Assembly: GCF_000147335.1 (NCBI RefSeq)
Contig: NC_014534.1
Coordinates: forward strand, 60,773 to 124,772
Length of the DNA stretch: 64,000 bases
Source of the DNA: Gloeothece verrucosa PCC 7822
Lineage (GTDB): Bacteria; Cyanobacteriota; Cyanobacteriia; Cyanobacteriales; Microcystaceae
Direction: 5' to 3'
A program made the position numbers and the translations under genes. How positions within the stretch are numbered: position 1 is the stretch's first letter; every line of letters begins with the position of its first letter. Shown in pieces: positions 46,096-55,956 of this stretch. The notes under the pieces were generated by a model, which saw nothing but the letters and a program-made list of their open reading frames with translations, was not told the origin of the DNA and did not search any database.

Positions 46096-47817
46096 TCAGA
46101 CAGATAAAGCTAATTGATTTTCCCGTACTCTCGTCGTTTCTACCGGACGATGCAAACGGTTAGCCAATTTAGCCAAAGTTTCCTGGTCGAAATGATTGAC
46201 TTCTATGGTTTCCCGGCTTTGCCATAACAGGGTTTCATCGGCATTAGAAGTAGCCCGAACCAGACAGGAACCATTCTGCGGCTCAAAGGTAAAACAGCAA
46301 AAATCTCCTACCTTGAGATGGCCTCCTTCAACAAATTGAGGAAGTCTCTTTAATTCCTCAAAAAGAGCAGCTTCCCAACGTTTCTGTTGAATAGTTTCCA
46401 CTTCATTTGGCAAATTTTCGACCCGGGAAACCAAATCAGGAGAAGAAGATTTGATCGCAACATATTTATGCTGTTTGTTCTGCTCCTGTCGTTGGATCAC
46501 CAAAGCGACTGTTCCACTTTGATCGCTCACCACCAAACCGTCTCGACTCCATTCCAAGGTTTCCCCCCGGTCATTGGATAGAGCATAAGACAAATTGGGA
46601 TTAAAAAGGCGACCCGACGCGGCTTCTCGCGCGGCCAAAAAATCACGGACATGACAGTAAAGTGCCTCTGCTGAGATTGCCCCATTGAGAGATTCTAGAG
46701 GTTGAGATTGAGAATATGCCTCCTCAACTAACGTTTTTAGCTCTTTAGCTCTCGTTTTTAGCAAAACAATCGCCCCACTGAGGGATTCGTTACTAGAAGA
46801 TACCGTTAAAGGTTTAGGCATTCGTTCAATATCGAGAGCTTGAAGCAAGCGGCTCTGATAATCGAGTAATCGTTCACAGACTTGGGCTATTTCGCTACGT
46901 TCACCTCCTTTAAGTTCAAAAGGTTTTATTTCCTCTTTCCTGGCCGACAACACCAACTCGGCTAAAGGAGACAGTTCATCCATCGACTTGCCAACGTCCC
47001 GTAAATCTTTGATATAGTCCTTCACAGGAGAATTGGGGTCATATTCCCTCGCCTGGTGGGAACGGATGAATTCTCCCATCCCACCAGTTAATATTAGGGA
47101 AGCACCAGCCAGATTCAAAGAAGCCTGGATGATATCGAAACCGGATAATTCGCCCCCATTGCGAAAGTGTTGAGCTATAGTTGTTAGAAGTTCCCCCGAT
47201 TGAGAGAGCAACCGATTTTGTTGCTCGGGCTTCACCGGTTGGGCTAAGGCACTTTTAAGTGCCGCCATCGAGTTAAACGGTTGCCCCAAATCGTTGCCTT
47301 TCACCACTACCATCGGTTTAAGAGATGGATCGTAGTGATGGGCGATCTCCTCCCATACTGGTAATTTAATTTCTACTTCTTGCAATTGTTTGCTGTATTT
47401 GCCGATTCGCGCCAAAGCCTCTTGAGCGATTTCGGGAGATAATGGCTGCCCCTCCTCGATAAGGCTTGCTAGGTTCATCCCCCATTGGAGATCCTCAAGA
47501 TTGAAACCAACCCCATCAACCCCCGAACGATGGGATTGTTCGGCTAAATGGCAAACGGCTTTTAAGAGAGAATTGTTTGAAACCTCCTGTTCGTCAACTT
47601 CACGCTCAGGCAAAAGGTAATAAACACCGACGATCTTGTCCTGTTCATCCCGTTGGGATCGAGCCAAAATGCGTTCCCCAGTCTTAGAGGAATACAAATG
47701 AACCAAGTTCTCCCAATCTTGAGGAGACTGGAGTTTCAAGGAGCGTCCGATATCGAGCGCCCGTTCCAGGCGCTTTGATAATTCAGTTTTTACTTGCTCA
47801 TTCACTGGGTTCATCAT
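46096..47817 (-). CDS. Large conjugation-locus protein of unknown function
   Basis: The 573-residue soluble protein starts at ATG 47817 or 47814; a TTG at 47826 is possible. It is mostly helical. Residues about 405-450 (PNLSYALSNDRGETLEW, then DGLVVSDQSGTVALVI) resemble the module of the giant polymerase-like protein (SPQLSYNPETNLTSLE, then DGKILNLLDKSG). I recognise no enzyme motif. It is the first gene after the relaxase and lies 10 bp before the pilin gene, so it is probably part of the transfer operon. Confidence 0.7.
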   Translation of the reverse strand: MMNPVNEQVKTELSKRLERALDIGRSLKLQSPQDWENLVHLYSSKTGERILARSQRDEQDKIVGVYYLLPEREVDEQEVSNNSLLKAVCHLAEQSHRSGVDGVGFNLEDLQWGMNLASLIEEGQPLSPEIAQEALARIGKYSKQLQEVEIKLPVWEEIAHHYDPSLKPMVVVKGNDLGQPFNSMAALKSALAQPVKPEQQNRLLSQSGELLTTIAQHFRNGGELSGFDIIQASLNLAGASLILTGGMGEFIRSHQAREYDPNSPVKDYIKDLRDVGKSMDELSPLAELVLSARKEEIKPFELKGGERSEIAQVCERLLDYQSRLLQALDIERMPKPLTVSSSNESLSGAIVLLKTRAKELKTLVEEAYSQSQPLESLNGAISAEALYCHVRDFLAAREAASGRLFNPNLSYALSNDRGETLEWSRDGLVVSDQSGTVALVIQRQEQNKQHKYVAIKSSSPDLVSRVENLPNEVETIQQKRWEAALFEELKRLPQFVEGGHLKVGDFCCFTFEPQNGSCLVRATSNADETLLWQSRETIEVNHFDQETLAKLANRLHRPVETTRVRENQLALSV

Positions 47818-47960
47818 TCGTCTCAAAATTTTTGCCTCTATATATCTAATTACGGAGTTTTTGTTGATTTTTAGATCAACATCAAAAATAAAGCATATAA
47901 AAACTAAATAAAATGAAATTAATTTAAATTAATTAAATAAATTGCCTAACTGTTATTTGC

Positions 47961-49070
47961 TTAAAGCGTAAGTTCGTTGCTTGACTTTGCTTCGATATTC
48001 AAATGTTGCGAAACGTAAAGTTTCTCGAACTCAATGCCCTTTGGCTGATGAGACTCGTCGCTGACACTGGCGATTACCACATTGAGATACTTCAACGCCA
48101 TGCGCCGCCCTATTTTCTGTTTAATTTTGTTAAATTGCTCTCCCTGAGCGAGGATAAAACGAATACTATCCCAGTTCCAACGATCCAGAAGGGCTTTTTG
48201 AGCTATTTGAGCTAAAGTCTCTGCATCTTTGCCGTATTTCCGATAAAGAAGAAGGGCTTGTTGCTGAGTTAACCAAGGCGAGGGATTTGAAACGATGGTG
48301 GGATAGCTCTCGTTTGAATGCCCTAAGAGGTAACGATTTAGTCCGTATTCGCTGAAGCCGCGTCCCAAATTTGACCCCGAAAAATGAAGGTTTTGATAGT
48401 GATAAATAATTCCTTTGCGGAAAGATCCCTCCATCTTGAACGAAACCTGTATTTCCTGTTCTTTTAGTCGCTCGACCAGTTCGCTAACACTTTTTGAGGC
48501 AAAAGCGGCTAGGGTAATCTGTTTTTGCAGTCGGGTTCTAACACTTTCAACGCCACTACGACGTTCCCTCACGGTTGGGGAAGTCGCCAAACATTGGTTC
48601 GATGAAGGGGTCGGGGTCAGATGATAGCGTTTCTCGATTTGTCTGGCTACGGCCTGTGTTTTTAGGTAATCCCAGGAGTCGCTGACTAACAGTCCGTTGT
48701 TAGTAACGCGGCTGGCCACGATGTGTACGTGGTCGTGTTCTCTATCTCTATGCCGCACCGCGACGTAACGACAATCATCAAAACCCATGCCCAAGAGATA
48801 GTAGTTGACGATGCGCTTCCATTTGCCTTTTGATACCTCTTGGACTTTGGGCAATGACAGGGATACGTGGAATACTGGGCGCTGTACCCGCTTGCGTTGG
48901 CTCGAGATCTCATTGAACTCGCTGACACGCTCGCTTATCGTTGTACCCTGTAGATTCTGGCACACCAGTTTGGCTTTGGGCTTGCTGAAGATGTAACGCA
49001 AGACCCCATCAAAATTCTTGCCCTTGACTATCTTGGTTAACACGAAATCTTTTTGACCCTCATTTTTCAC
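47961..49070 (-). CDS. Relaxase (MobA/VirD2-type mobilisation nuclease)
   Basis: The 369-residue protein starts at GTG 49070 after AGGGGGCAAG. The relaxase domain covers residues 1-170, with the His-rich metal motif REHDHVHIVASR (HxH of HUH relaxases) near residue 110. Candidate catalytic Tyr residues lie upstream (LRYIFSKPKA near 25, IVNYYLLGMGFDD near 88). The C-terminal 190 residues lack primase or helicase domains. It nicks at oriT and leads the DNA into the recipient. oriT is expected in the non-coding region just upstream. Confidence 0.88.
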   Translation of the reverse strand: MKNEGQKDFVLTKIVKGKNFDGVLRYIFSKPKAKLVCQNLQGTTISERVSEFNEISSQRKRVQRPVFHVSLSLPKVQEVSKGKWKRIVNYYLLGMGFDDCRYVAVRHRDREHDHVHIVASRVTNNGLLVSDSWDYLKTQAVARQIEKRYHLTPTPSSNQCLATSPTVRERRSGVESVRTRLQKQITLAAFASKSVSELVERLKEQEIQVSFKMEGSFRKGIIYHYQNLHFSGSNLGRGFSEYGLNRYLLGHSNESYPTIVSNPSPWLTQQQALLLYRKYGKDAETLAQIAQKALLDRWNWDSIRFILAQGEQFNKIKQKIGRRMALKYLNVVIASVSDESHQPKGIEFEKLYVSQHLNIEAKSSNELTL

Positions 49071-49619
49071 CTTGCCCCCTATTTTGACATAGCTTGCTTA
49101 AAGCCGTATCGATACCCCTAAAAGCGTCGAAAATTTGTAGTACAATTTAAAATCATTAAACGGCTTTAAAATGACGAAAAAGTATGAAGAATTGAGAAAA
49201 AGCCGAATAACGGTTCAGCTATTTTGGGAGTAATTACATCAAAATAGACTTAATCGATAAAAAAGTGATTAATTGTTCGCCAATGACAAAAAAACTGTCA
49301 AAATTTTTCACAAAATAGGGAATGAGAAGGAGGATGTAGTATTAATGTAAGAGAAAAAAAATGCTTTTAGAGTAAAAAACGTAATTGTTGAATAATTACG
49401 TCAAAGTTGCCCTCTTTGAAAGAAGGCTCTGTCGAGAGGCCAAAATCAAGGAAAAAAAGGTTGCAATTTTTTTTAAAAAGAGGTAAGTTAAAATCAAATG
49501 ACAGACTTGCCCCTCCAAAGTCTTGTTAAGATCGTTATCCCCCCGAGCGACACACTATCAATAAACTTATCCCTCACTATCGCTGTAGTAAGTGAGTAAA
49601 AGTAAGCTTTTGGAAAAAA
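49071..49619. other. Divergent promoter region and candidate oriT
   Basis: About 0.55 kb separates the relaxase gene from the divergent actin-like operon. It holds the inverted repeat listed at 49098-49169, two further short symmetric stretches (for example around 49226-49275) and several A-tracts. Relaxase genes commonly lie beside oriT, which makes this the best oriT candidate. No nic consensus that I recognise is visible. Confidence 0.5.
49098..49169. repeat. Inverted repeat next to the relaxase gene
   Basis: TTAAAGCCGT (49098-49107) and ACGGCTTTAA (49160-49169) form a perfect 10-bp inverted repeat separated by 52 bp, starting 28 bp upstream of the relaxase start. It may be part of oriT or an operator for the relaxase gene. 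Confidence 0.6.
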
Positions 49620-50729
49620 ATGCTCAAAAATAAGATTTGTATTGACCTAGGGTCAAGTGAAATTAAGACTATCTACCAATTAGGGAACAATCATCCGACT
49701 GCTATTACCCTATTACCTAATATTGGTCAAATCAGCGAAAGTCGACTCAACCATCACCGTTCTCTGAACCAAACACTGAAATTATCGGAAGATATCAGTT
49801 GGATAACAACAACGAAAAAAGCAAGCACAGCAATTGCTACTGATTCACTTGCCTACGAATTTTATGAAATAACTAATTTAAACAAGCTAAAAACTGATGA
49901 AGGATGCTACCGAATAGCCGCAACTATCGGAAAAATGTTTTTATTAGAAGGAGTAACCCCCTATGAGAATTTTCCTTTATCCATCACGTTGTTACTTCCT
50001 TATAATGAATTTAAAAAAGAAAAAATTCAAGCCTTTAAAATAGTTTTAAAAAAGATACTTAAAAAGTATTATTATCGAGATAATAAAATAACTATTGAAC
50101 CTAAAGAGATAAAAGTTTACCCTGAAGGATTAGGAATTCTTACTTTAAGAAATCAATCATCTCAACTAGAAAACGGAAAAAAAACGATCATAATTATGAT
50201 CGGACATCGAAATACAAGCTACTTAATTTTTGAGGGAATAAAATATGAAAGCGGAAAAACAATTAATTTAGGCTTTCATAGTTTCTTAGAAATGTTCTGC
50301 AAAAAATCCGTTGGGCAAGAAGAAAATCGAGAAACTGTATTGGCTTTGTGGAAAGCCAGAGAGAACCCCAACTATTTAACAAAAATTGTTAAAAGCCAAA
50401 TTCAAGAAAACCGAGAGAATGAGTTAGCCGTGTTAACAAAAAATTTCCATAATTTAAGAAAAGAGTTGTGGAGCAACATCAACGAATGGTTGAAAAAAGA
50501 ACTCAATAATTTTGAATATCATGAACTCCTTTTTGCTGGTGGAACTTCGGAATTTCTACAACCTTATATTAATGAAGAATTTAAAATGAAAACGATAAAA
50601 CCTCGACTAATGACTAAAAGTTTAGCTCAAGATATTGAAAAATTTTTAATTTTAAAAACTGAGAAGAAAGAAGATTTGCTTATGCGTTTAGCTGATTGCT
50701 ATGGACTATTTCAAGAAGTGTATAATTAA
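49620..50729 (+). CDS. Actin-like ATPase (ParM/StbA-type)
   Basis: The 369-residue protein shows the actin-fold nucleotide motifs: phosphate-1 CIDLGSSEIKTIYQ (7-20), phosphate-2 IIIMIGHRNTSYLIFEG (near 195) and adenosine motif ELLFAGGTSEFLQPYI (near 305). Such proteins form filaments that segregate plasmids or act near transfer origins. It is the first gene of a plus-strand operon divergent from the relaxase. The stop is followed immediately by the next ATG. Confidence 0.85.
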   Translation: MLKNKICIDLGSSEIKTIYQLGNNHPTAITLLPNIGQISESRLNHHRSLNQTLKLSEDISWITTTKKASTAIATDSLAYEFYEITNLNKLKTDEGCYRIAATIGKMFLLEGVTPYENFPLSITLLLPYNEFKKEKIQAFKIVLKKILKKYYYRDNKITIEPKEIKVYPEGLGILTLRNQSSQLENGKKTIIIMIGHRNTSYLIFEGIKYESGKTINLGFHSFLEMFCKKSVGQEENRETVLALWKARENPNYLTKIVKSQIQENRENELAVLTKNFHNLRKELWSNINEWLKKELNNFEYHELLFAGGTSEFLQPYINEEFKMKTIKPRLMTKSLAQDIEKFLILKTEKKEDLLMRLADCYGLFQEVYN

Positions 50730-51101
50730 ATGAATATGGGCAAAAAAATCACCTTGAACGTCAACTTTAAAGGGGAAAACGAACTGAACCAAGTTTTAAA
50801 TGAGGAAATGCTGATTTTAGATAGTAGTGAAATCAAAAGTCTTTTAATTAAAATTTTAAAAGGAGTTTATTTACCCATAATCAGCAGCAAAATTTCCCCT
50901 TCTGAACAAAAAGAGTTAATCTCAGAACTATTAAGTCTAAAAAATTACTTCCAAGGACTAATTAATAATATGCAGTCCATCTTAGATCACCTCTCGAGAA
51001 ACTCAGTGCCTTATCTGGCTGAACTTAATTTAACCCAGCCGGATAGTCAAGAAGAAATAAAAAATAAAGTTAGCAATCAATTTGAAAATTTTTGTGAATA
51101 A
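50730..51101 (+). CDS. Small partner protein of the actin-like ATPase
   Basis: A 123-residue mainly helical protein with no family recognised. It starts at the base after the actin-like stop, so translation is coupled. ParM systems usually have a small ParR adaptor in this position. A ribbon-helix-helix is not obvious here, although the start (KKITLNVNFKGENEL) has a beta-like strand. The adaptor role is inferred from context. Confidence 0.6.
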   Translation: MNMGKKITLNVNFKGENELNQVLNEEMLILDSSEIKSLLIKILKGVYLPIISSKISPSEQKELISELLSLKNYFQGLINNMQSILDHLSRNSVPYLAELNLTQPDSQEEIKNKVSNQFENFCE

Positions 51102-51124
51102 ACTACCTTAAAAATCCAAAACAA

Positions 51125-52030
51125 ATGCCAAGGAAAAGAAAAATGGAAGGAGAAACCTACAATAATTCAGGAAATATTTCTCAAGAAGAAAAAATCCAAA
51201 ACCTCGTCATCATTGGGGGAGAAAAAGGAGGAACCGGAAAAAGCTATGTTTGTAAGCATCTAATCGCCTATTTGATTAGACATTCCACAGAGGAAGATAA
51301 ATGGCTTAATAGAATAACCGTATATGATGCCGATCCATCTGTGGATGACGTATATCAAATTTATCAAAATTATCCCTGGATGTTGAAATTAGAATTCACT
51401 GATAATAAATATAGAATTTCTGAAAGTCTAGAAATTCTCGAAAGTAACATTAAACCTCTAGTCATTATCAATCTTCCCTCAAATGTTCAAAAGAACTTTG
51501 ATAATGCTTTTGAGCAATTCGGACTATTTCAAGAAGAAATTCAGCATAAATTTTATGAAACCACTTATTTCTTTTTTATCAGTGATGGGTCTTTTCAAAG
51601 CACCAAACTTTTTTTAGAGCATTTAAAGAGATACCAAGGCAAAAATTTTATTAAGACCGTTTTAATTTTAAATGAAGGACAAAACGGACAAAGTGATTCC
51701 TTTAAATATCTAGAATCAGTAGATTCAAAACAAGCCAAATCGTTTCTCGAAGAAATTAACCGAAATAAAATTCCCGTTTTAACTTTTCCCGAATTGTCCC
51801 CGGCACTCCGATACCAATTAGAAGATTCTCTGTCTCAGGGAGAAAGTTTTGATAATTTAATTAATGGAGGAGATAAATTAACCGTCTTAAAAAGAAGCAA
51901 CTTGAATCAATATATTAAAAAGATTGATCTAGTTTTTAATTTAATCATTGGGAATCCTGAATGGATTAAATACACAGAATTGACCGAAAGCTTAAATTAT
52001 AAAGATAACCAACTTCCTATACAAAAATGA
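51125..52030 (+). CDS. ParA/TraL-like P-loop ATPase
   Basis: The 301-residue protein has a deviant Walker A of the ParA/MinD/TraL group, IGGEKGGTGKS (residues 30-40), followed by VYDADPSVDD (A' motif) and PLVIINLPSNVQ (Walker B region). ParA/TraL-type proteins occur in partition and conjugation loci. Having both an actin-like and a ParA-like ATPase in one operon is unusual. It overlaps the next gene by 4 bp. Confidence 0.83.
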   Translation: MPRKRKMEGETYNNSGNISQEEKIQNLVIIGGEKGGTGKSYVCKHLIAYLIRHSTEEDKWLNRITVYDADPSVDDVYQIYQNYPWMLKLEFTDNKYRISESLEILESNIKPLVIINLPSNVQKNFDNAFEQFGLFQEEIQHKFYETTYFFFISDGSFQSTKLFLEHLKRYQGKNFIKTVLILNEGQNGQSDSFKYLESVDSKQAKSFLEEINRNKIPVLTFPELSPALRYQLEDSLSQGESFDNLINGGDKLTVLKRSNLNQYIKKIDLVFNLIIGNPEWIKYTELTESLNYKDNQLPIQK

Positions 52031-52752
52031 CAGCCACCTTAACTATTGAAGAACTTACTGAAGAAATTAAGGCTTACCCGGAAATACAAGAAATTGTTGA
52101 TTTAGCTCTTTCTGATGTAGATCCAAAACTCGCCCAACAAGTTTTTTTCTACCTCATTAAAACTAAGGTTAAGCCCAACGACCCCCTATTTGTCCTAATG
52201 TTGACCTGCCGCTACTATTCCTTAATTACCCTCAATGCACCAAACGTCATTGGGAATGCCTTTGAACTGGGAATCACTAAACTATTGGGGGCACTCTCAG
52301 AAAAACTAGATAGATTGCAGAGTATCAGCGTGACCAACGTTGAAACGCAAATCGCCCTTTCAGTCAACAAATTGCTCTCAAGACAAGATAAGGCAACACC
52401 GCGTCAAAAGTGGATAAAGAGAGGGAAAATCGCCGGGTTGTGTATGGGGCTGTTCTCTTTAGGCGCTTCTTTGACTTATTGGTGGTTCGAGCAATCTCAA
52501 TTAGCTTCCCTAAGTGCGAATAACCGACAACTATTGGCTTGGGCGAAAAGCCACGAGGGACAATTAGCCCGAAAGATTATGCAGTGGAACCCCAGTTTAA
52601 TTGATGGTTCCTGCTCTGATGATGTAGCCCGATTGGGGATTGGATGGGGAGAAGTCCTAGTCAAGAATGGCAAGATTGTGGGAAATAAACAAGCTACTAC
52701 GGGATACTGCGTCGTTTGGCGAGTTCCTCCCAATCAACGAAAATTTCAGTGA
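52027..52752 (+). CDS. Single-pass membrane protein of the partition/transfer operon
   Basis: The 241-residue protein has a helical N-terminal half and one membrane helix (GLCMGLFSLGASLTYWWF, about residues 138-155). The C-terminal half is extracytoplasmic, with a Cys pair (DGSCSDDVARLGIGWGEVL, TGYCVVWRVPP). I do not recognise the family. It may anchor the ParA-like ATPase, whose gene it overlaps (ATGA), to the membrane. That is inference. Confidence 0.68.
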   Translation: MTATLTIEELTEEIKAYPEIQEIVDLALSDVDPKLAQQVFFYLIKTKVKPNDPLFVLMLTCRYYSLITLNAPNVIGNAFELGITKLLGALSEKLDRLQSISVTNVETQIALSVNKLLSRQDKATPRQKWIKRGKIAGLCMGLFSLGASLTYWWFEQSQLASLSANNRQLLAWAKSHEGQLARKIMQWNPSLIDGSCSDDVARLGIGWGEVLVKNGKIVGNKQATTGYCVVWRVPPNQRKFQ

Positions 52753-52776
52753 CCAATGACTAACAACTAATAAACA

Positions 52777-54270
52777 ATGCTTAAAAACTTTTACGCCATT
52801 AAATGTCCACCCATAGATCGAGGAATATTGCTCAAAAAATTCCGCTCTTATTGGCTGTGGAATCCAGGCACACTCTCTTTTAAACCTTCAGATCCTTGCC
52901 AACCGGAATTGGCTACCCCTAATTGGCTATATTGCCTGGATTACAAAAATAATATCGACGAAAATGGTTTTCAAAGGAGCGAAACTTATATTGTCGAGGG
53001 AATTCTCAACCCACTCAGCCGGGAAGATAAATATAAATTAATTACAGCCTACGAGTATCTGAGCCGCCATAAAGGGAAAAACCTAATTTTACTCGATAGC
53101 CACATTGATTTACCCGCAGATCTTCACCCTTTGATTGAAATTAAAGAAGTTCCTTTACCTCAAGGAGATATGCTGAGAAAACTGTTGATACAATATGGCA
53201 AAGATTCTCTTTCATATCAAACCGGCTGCTTGGGATTATCGATAGGAGAGATTAAAACGATCGTTCCATTAGCTAAAACTCCAGAGGACGTTCTAACTTA
53301 CAAAGCTAAAAAACTTAAAGGTAGAGGATTACAACTGGCTCCTGAACCCGATGTGCCGGATATTGCAGGGTTAGATTTGCTCAAAAAGGACTTAGAAACT
53401 ATCGCCGCCCTCTTTCAACCTACAGCCGGACAGATAGGACTGAGGCCACCCAAGGGCATGATGCTTTGGGGGCTACCCGGAACCGGCAAATCCCTAACCG
53501 CCAAACTAGCGGCTAAGTTGACCGGTGCTTTATTGATAATGTGCGATTGGAATCAGTTGCTAGGAGATTCCGATGCCGAGAGCCTGGACAACCTGAGCTA
53601 CGTCTTAAACTTAGTCGATCTGCTAGGACCTACAATACTAGCGATCGATGAATTTGAGAAAGCCATCAGTGGAAGTTTAGAGGGTGGAGTAACCACCAAA
53701 ATGGTCGGCAAACTCCTCAACTGGCTCGAAGACCACACCACACCAGTTATCTTACTCGTCACGATTAACCATTTATCGTTATTGCCGCCAGAAATGTTCA
53801 GAAGATTTGAATATATCTGGTTCTTCGATAACGATTTGTCAGAAAAAAGTCTGTATGAAATTTTTAACCTACACTTTAAAAAACGGTTCCCTTCTTGGCT
53901 AGAGAACATTTTTACAACAGAAGAATGGGAGAATATTTTAGTCAATTACGCCAGCTATACTCCGGCTGAAATTGGAAAAGTCGTTAAATTAGCACAAACA
54001 AAATTATATGTAGCGATTGAACGACAAACCTCATCAAAAGCAGTGGAATTGGTCAATAATTATCCATTAACCTATCCCCAGAAATTTTATCAATTAATTT
54101 TAGAAGTTCAAAAAGAAATCCAAGCTTCTATCTCAGTTCCCTTCCTCAATCAACAATTGGAGCAAATTCGTATGTATCAAGGATTTGCGCGTCCGGTCAG
54201 CAGGATTTCTCCCTCAAAAAACTTTTTTAATAAAAATGGTCAAAACTATGAAACTGCGCTTTTCAGTTAA
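52777..54270 (+). CDS. AAA+ ATPase, Ycf46-like
   Basis: The 497-residue protein has an AAA+ core at about residues 195-420: Walker A WGLPGTGKSLTAKLAAK (near 232), Walker B ILAIDEFEKAI (near 290) and FRRFEYIWFFDND containing the arginine finger. The N-terminal 190 residues (KNLILLDSHIDLP, PLPQGDMLRKLL) match the layout of cyanobacterial/algal Ycf46-type ATPases. Its substrate is unknown; remodelling of a plasmid DNA-protein complex is plausible. Confidence 0.88.
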   Translation: MLKNFYAIKCPPIDRGILLKKFRSYWLWNPGTLSFKPSDPCQPELATPNWLYCLDYKNNIDENGFQRSETYIVEGILNPLSREDKYKLITAYEYLSRHKGKNLILLDSHIDLPADLHPLIEIKEVPLPQGDMLRKLLIQYGKDSLSYQTGCLGLSIGEIKTIVPLAKTPEDVLTYKAKKLKGRGLQLAPEPDVPDIAGLDLLKKDLETIAALFQPTAGQIGLRPPKGMMLWGLPGTGKSLTAKLAAKLTGALLIMCDWNQLLGDSDAESLDNLSYVLNLVDLLGPTILAIDEFEKAISGSLEGGVTTKMVGKLLNWLEDHTTPVILLVTINHLSLLPPEMFRRFEYIWFFDNDLSEKSLYEIFNLHFKKRFPSWLENIFTTEEWENILVNYASYTPAEIGKVVKLAQTKLYVAIERQTSSKAVELVNNYPLTYPQKFYQLILEVQKEIQASISVPFLNQQLEQIRMYQGFARPVSRISPSKNFFNKNGQNYETALFS

Positions 54271-54589
54271 AAATCCTTTTTTGCCTAGGTTTTTAGCAAC
54301 CTCTACCGATAGGGAAAAACAAACCGAGAAAATCTTGAAATTTTTAGAAAATGGAGAAAACTCTGTTCTCAATCGAAATGTTTTCCGTCGTTATTCCTTA
54401 GAATATAATCCTAATCTCAGTTTAACTGAGCAGCTAAATAATTTAGAGGCAAAAAAACTTCAAGAAATCTTTATTGATTTAATTCATCAGCCCACCGTCC
54501 AGTTAATTAATTGGAGTTGGAGAATTGTTTTATTAATTTTAGGATATTTTTTCGTTTCAGCTTTCGGATTATTTCGCCAACCCTTATGA
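54236..54589 (+). CDS. Small C-tail-anchored membrane protein
   Basis: About 117 residues from ATG 54236 (or 54248), overlapping the end of the AAA+ gene by 35 bp in another frame. It has a basic helical N-terminus (KLRFSVKNPFLPRF) and a single hydrophobic C-terminal helix (WRIVLLILGYFFVSAFGLF). No family is recognised. It is coupled to the following lipoprotein gene through ATGA. Confidence 0.65.
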   Translation: MVKTMKLRFSVKNPFLPRFLATSTDREKQTEKILKFLENGENSVLNRNVFRRYSLEYNPNLSLTEQLNNLEAKKLQEIFIDLIHQPTVQLINWSWRIVLLILGYFFVSAFGLFRQPL

Positions 54590-55047
54590 AAAAATTGTTG
54601 ATTTGCTTATTCTTGCTCACCGGATGTAGCTCGTCTTTGACTCTAAGAGAGTTGAATGAAAAATCGGTTGCTCAAATTGCCCAAGAAAATACAAATTTAT
54701 CAGCAGATGCTTTATCAAATCTGAAAATAACTTACTTATGGAACGACAACCGAGAAGCCCTCCACTGGGTAGATTTTAATAACGAACAGTTATGCGGCAT
54801 AAAGTATTGCCTATATGCTCTATATGCCATTAATGAAGGCCAACTCCAATTATTATGGAGAGCCTACTTAGATCCGTTGCTGCCTCCAAAAGTTAATTTG
54901 ATAGAACCGGACAAACCCTGCCTAAAAATCAATCAATTCAATAAAAAGAATCCTGATGTTTTAGACCAATATTCCCTATGCCCAGATCTGGGCAAATATC
55001 AAATCACCGATAAACAAGCTATTCCCTTAAATAGGAGCCAATCATGA
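54586..55047 (+). CDS. Small lipoprotein of unknown function
   Basis: ATG 54586 overlaps the previous stop (ATGA) and gives a classical lipoprotein signal (MKKLLICLFLLTGCSSS; lipobox LTGC). The mature part of about 135 residues holds two further Cys pairs (QLCGIKYCLY, DKPCLKI, YSLCPDLG). It is probably an outer- or inner-membrane lipoprotein of the transfer apparatus, like VirB7. No sequence family is recognised. Confidence 0.72.
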   Translation: MKKLLICLFLLTGCSSSLTLRELNEKSVAQIAQENTNLSADALSNLKITYLWNDNREALHWVDFNNEQLCGIKYCLYALYAINEGQLQLLWRAYLDPLLPPKVNLIEPDKPCLKINQFNKKNPDVLDQYSLCPDLGKYQITDKQAIPLNRSQS

Positions 55048-55865
55048 GTACAATGTGTTTAGATTTATCCATGCTCAAAGATCTTTCTCTGAACGACCAA
55101 GCTGAAGTGATGAGAACGCAAGGAGAGATTTACTACTCAGTTAAAGAATTAAGTGAGAAAATTGACGATAAAATCTTAACTGACTATTTAAAGAATTTGG
55201 GAGAAGATACAAGAATTTTTCGTCTATTTTATTTAGATGGATCGGTTCAATCGACGATTCCCAAGTTCTATCTAGATGAGAAGGACGTTTTGCATTTATA
55301 TGATGCAGGGCCGGCCCCAAAAGCGATCAAACTTCCCCTAAAATTTGTTAACCATCAAACCGATTACCTCAGTGCCGAGACGCAAAATACCGAAACCATT
55401 ATAGGAAGGCAAACGTTCTATCTGGAGGTAGAAGGCTCAAAAGCCGCCTTCACCGCACCCGTGGGAATAAAGACTGAATACATTAAAGCCGCCAATGAGA
55501 AATATAAAAGTGGAGAATTGATCGATTCACTCCTTCCCAAAGGCAATGGAGTAATACCCCTAAAGATCGTTAAGTATTACCCGCGTCCCCTTAAACCTAA
55601 GAGTCAATTTGAAAAAGGGGAAGAATATCAAATCCTGGAATTAATCGGACCCGATCCGAGGTACAACGGAACCAAACGCTTTTTGATCCAACAACTGAAC
55701 AACGGGGAAGCGATCGGGGAACCCGTCGAAACCTTGGGCAACTGGAGCTTGGAAAAACATTGGAACACCTTTAAAGACACGCCCTGCCGCGTCGTCGAAA
55801 AGACTATCAAAGACGGCAATACCATCGTTAAATTTGCTCTGAGTAGCATTGCTAGAGCAAGTTAA
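55044..55865 (+). CDS. Protein of unknown function
   Basis: A 273-residue cytoplasmic protein starting in the ATGA overlap with the lipoprotein gene. Residues 1-60 are helical; the rest is beta-rich (TIIGRQTFYLEVEGSKAAF, QFEKGEEYQILELIGPDP, RFLIQQLNNGEAIGEPVET). The beta part resembles the small barrel segments within the giant polymerase-like protein only in general style. No function can be assigned. Confidence 0.65.
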   Translation: MSTMCLDLSMLKDLSLNDQAEVMRTQGEIYYSVKELSEKIDDKILTDYLKNLGEDTRIFRLFYLDGSVQSTIPKFYLDEKDVLHLYDAGPAPKAIKLPLKFVNHQTDYLSAETQNTETIIGRQTFYLEVEGSKAAFTAPVGIKTEYIKAANEKYKSGELIDSLLPKGNGVIPLKIVKYYPRPLKPKSQFEKGEEYQILELIGPDPRYNGTKRFLIQQLNNGEAIGEPVETLGNWSLEKHWNTFKDTPCRVVEKTIKDGNTIVKFALSSIARAS

Positions 55866-55956
55866 CAGACAGATTTCCGTACCTTTGGAACCATCCGAAA
55901 TAAGCCTCAAAGTGTAAGAATAGGAAAAATTTTTTCCTATTCTATCCCCAAAAAAT

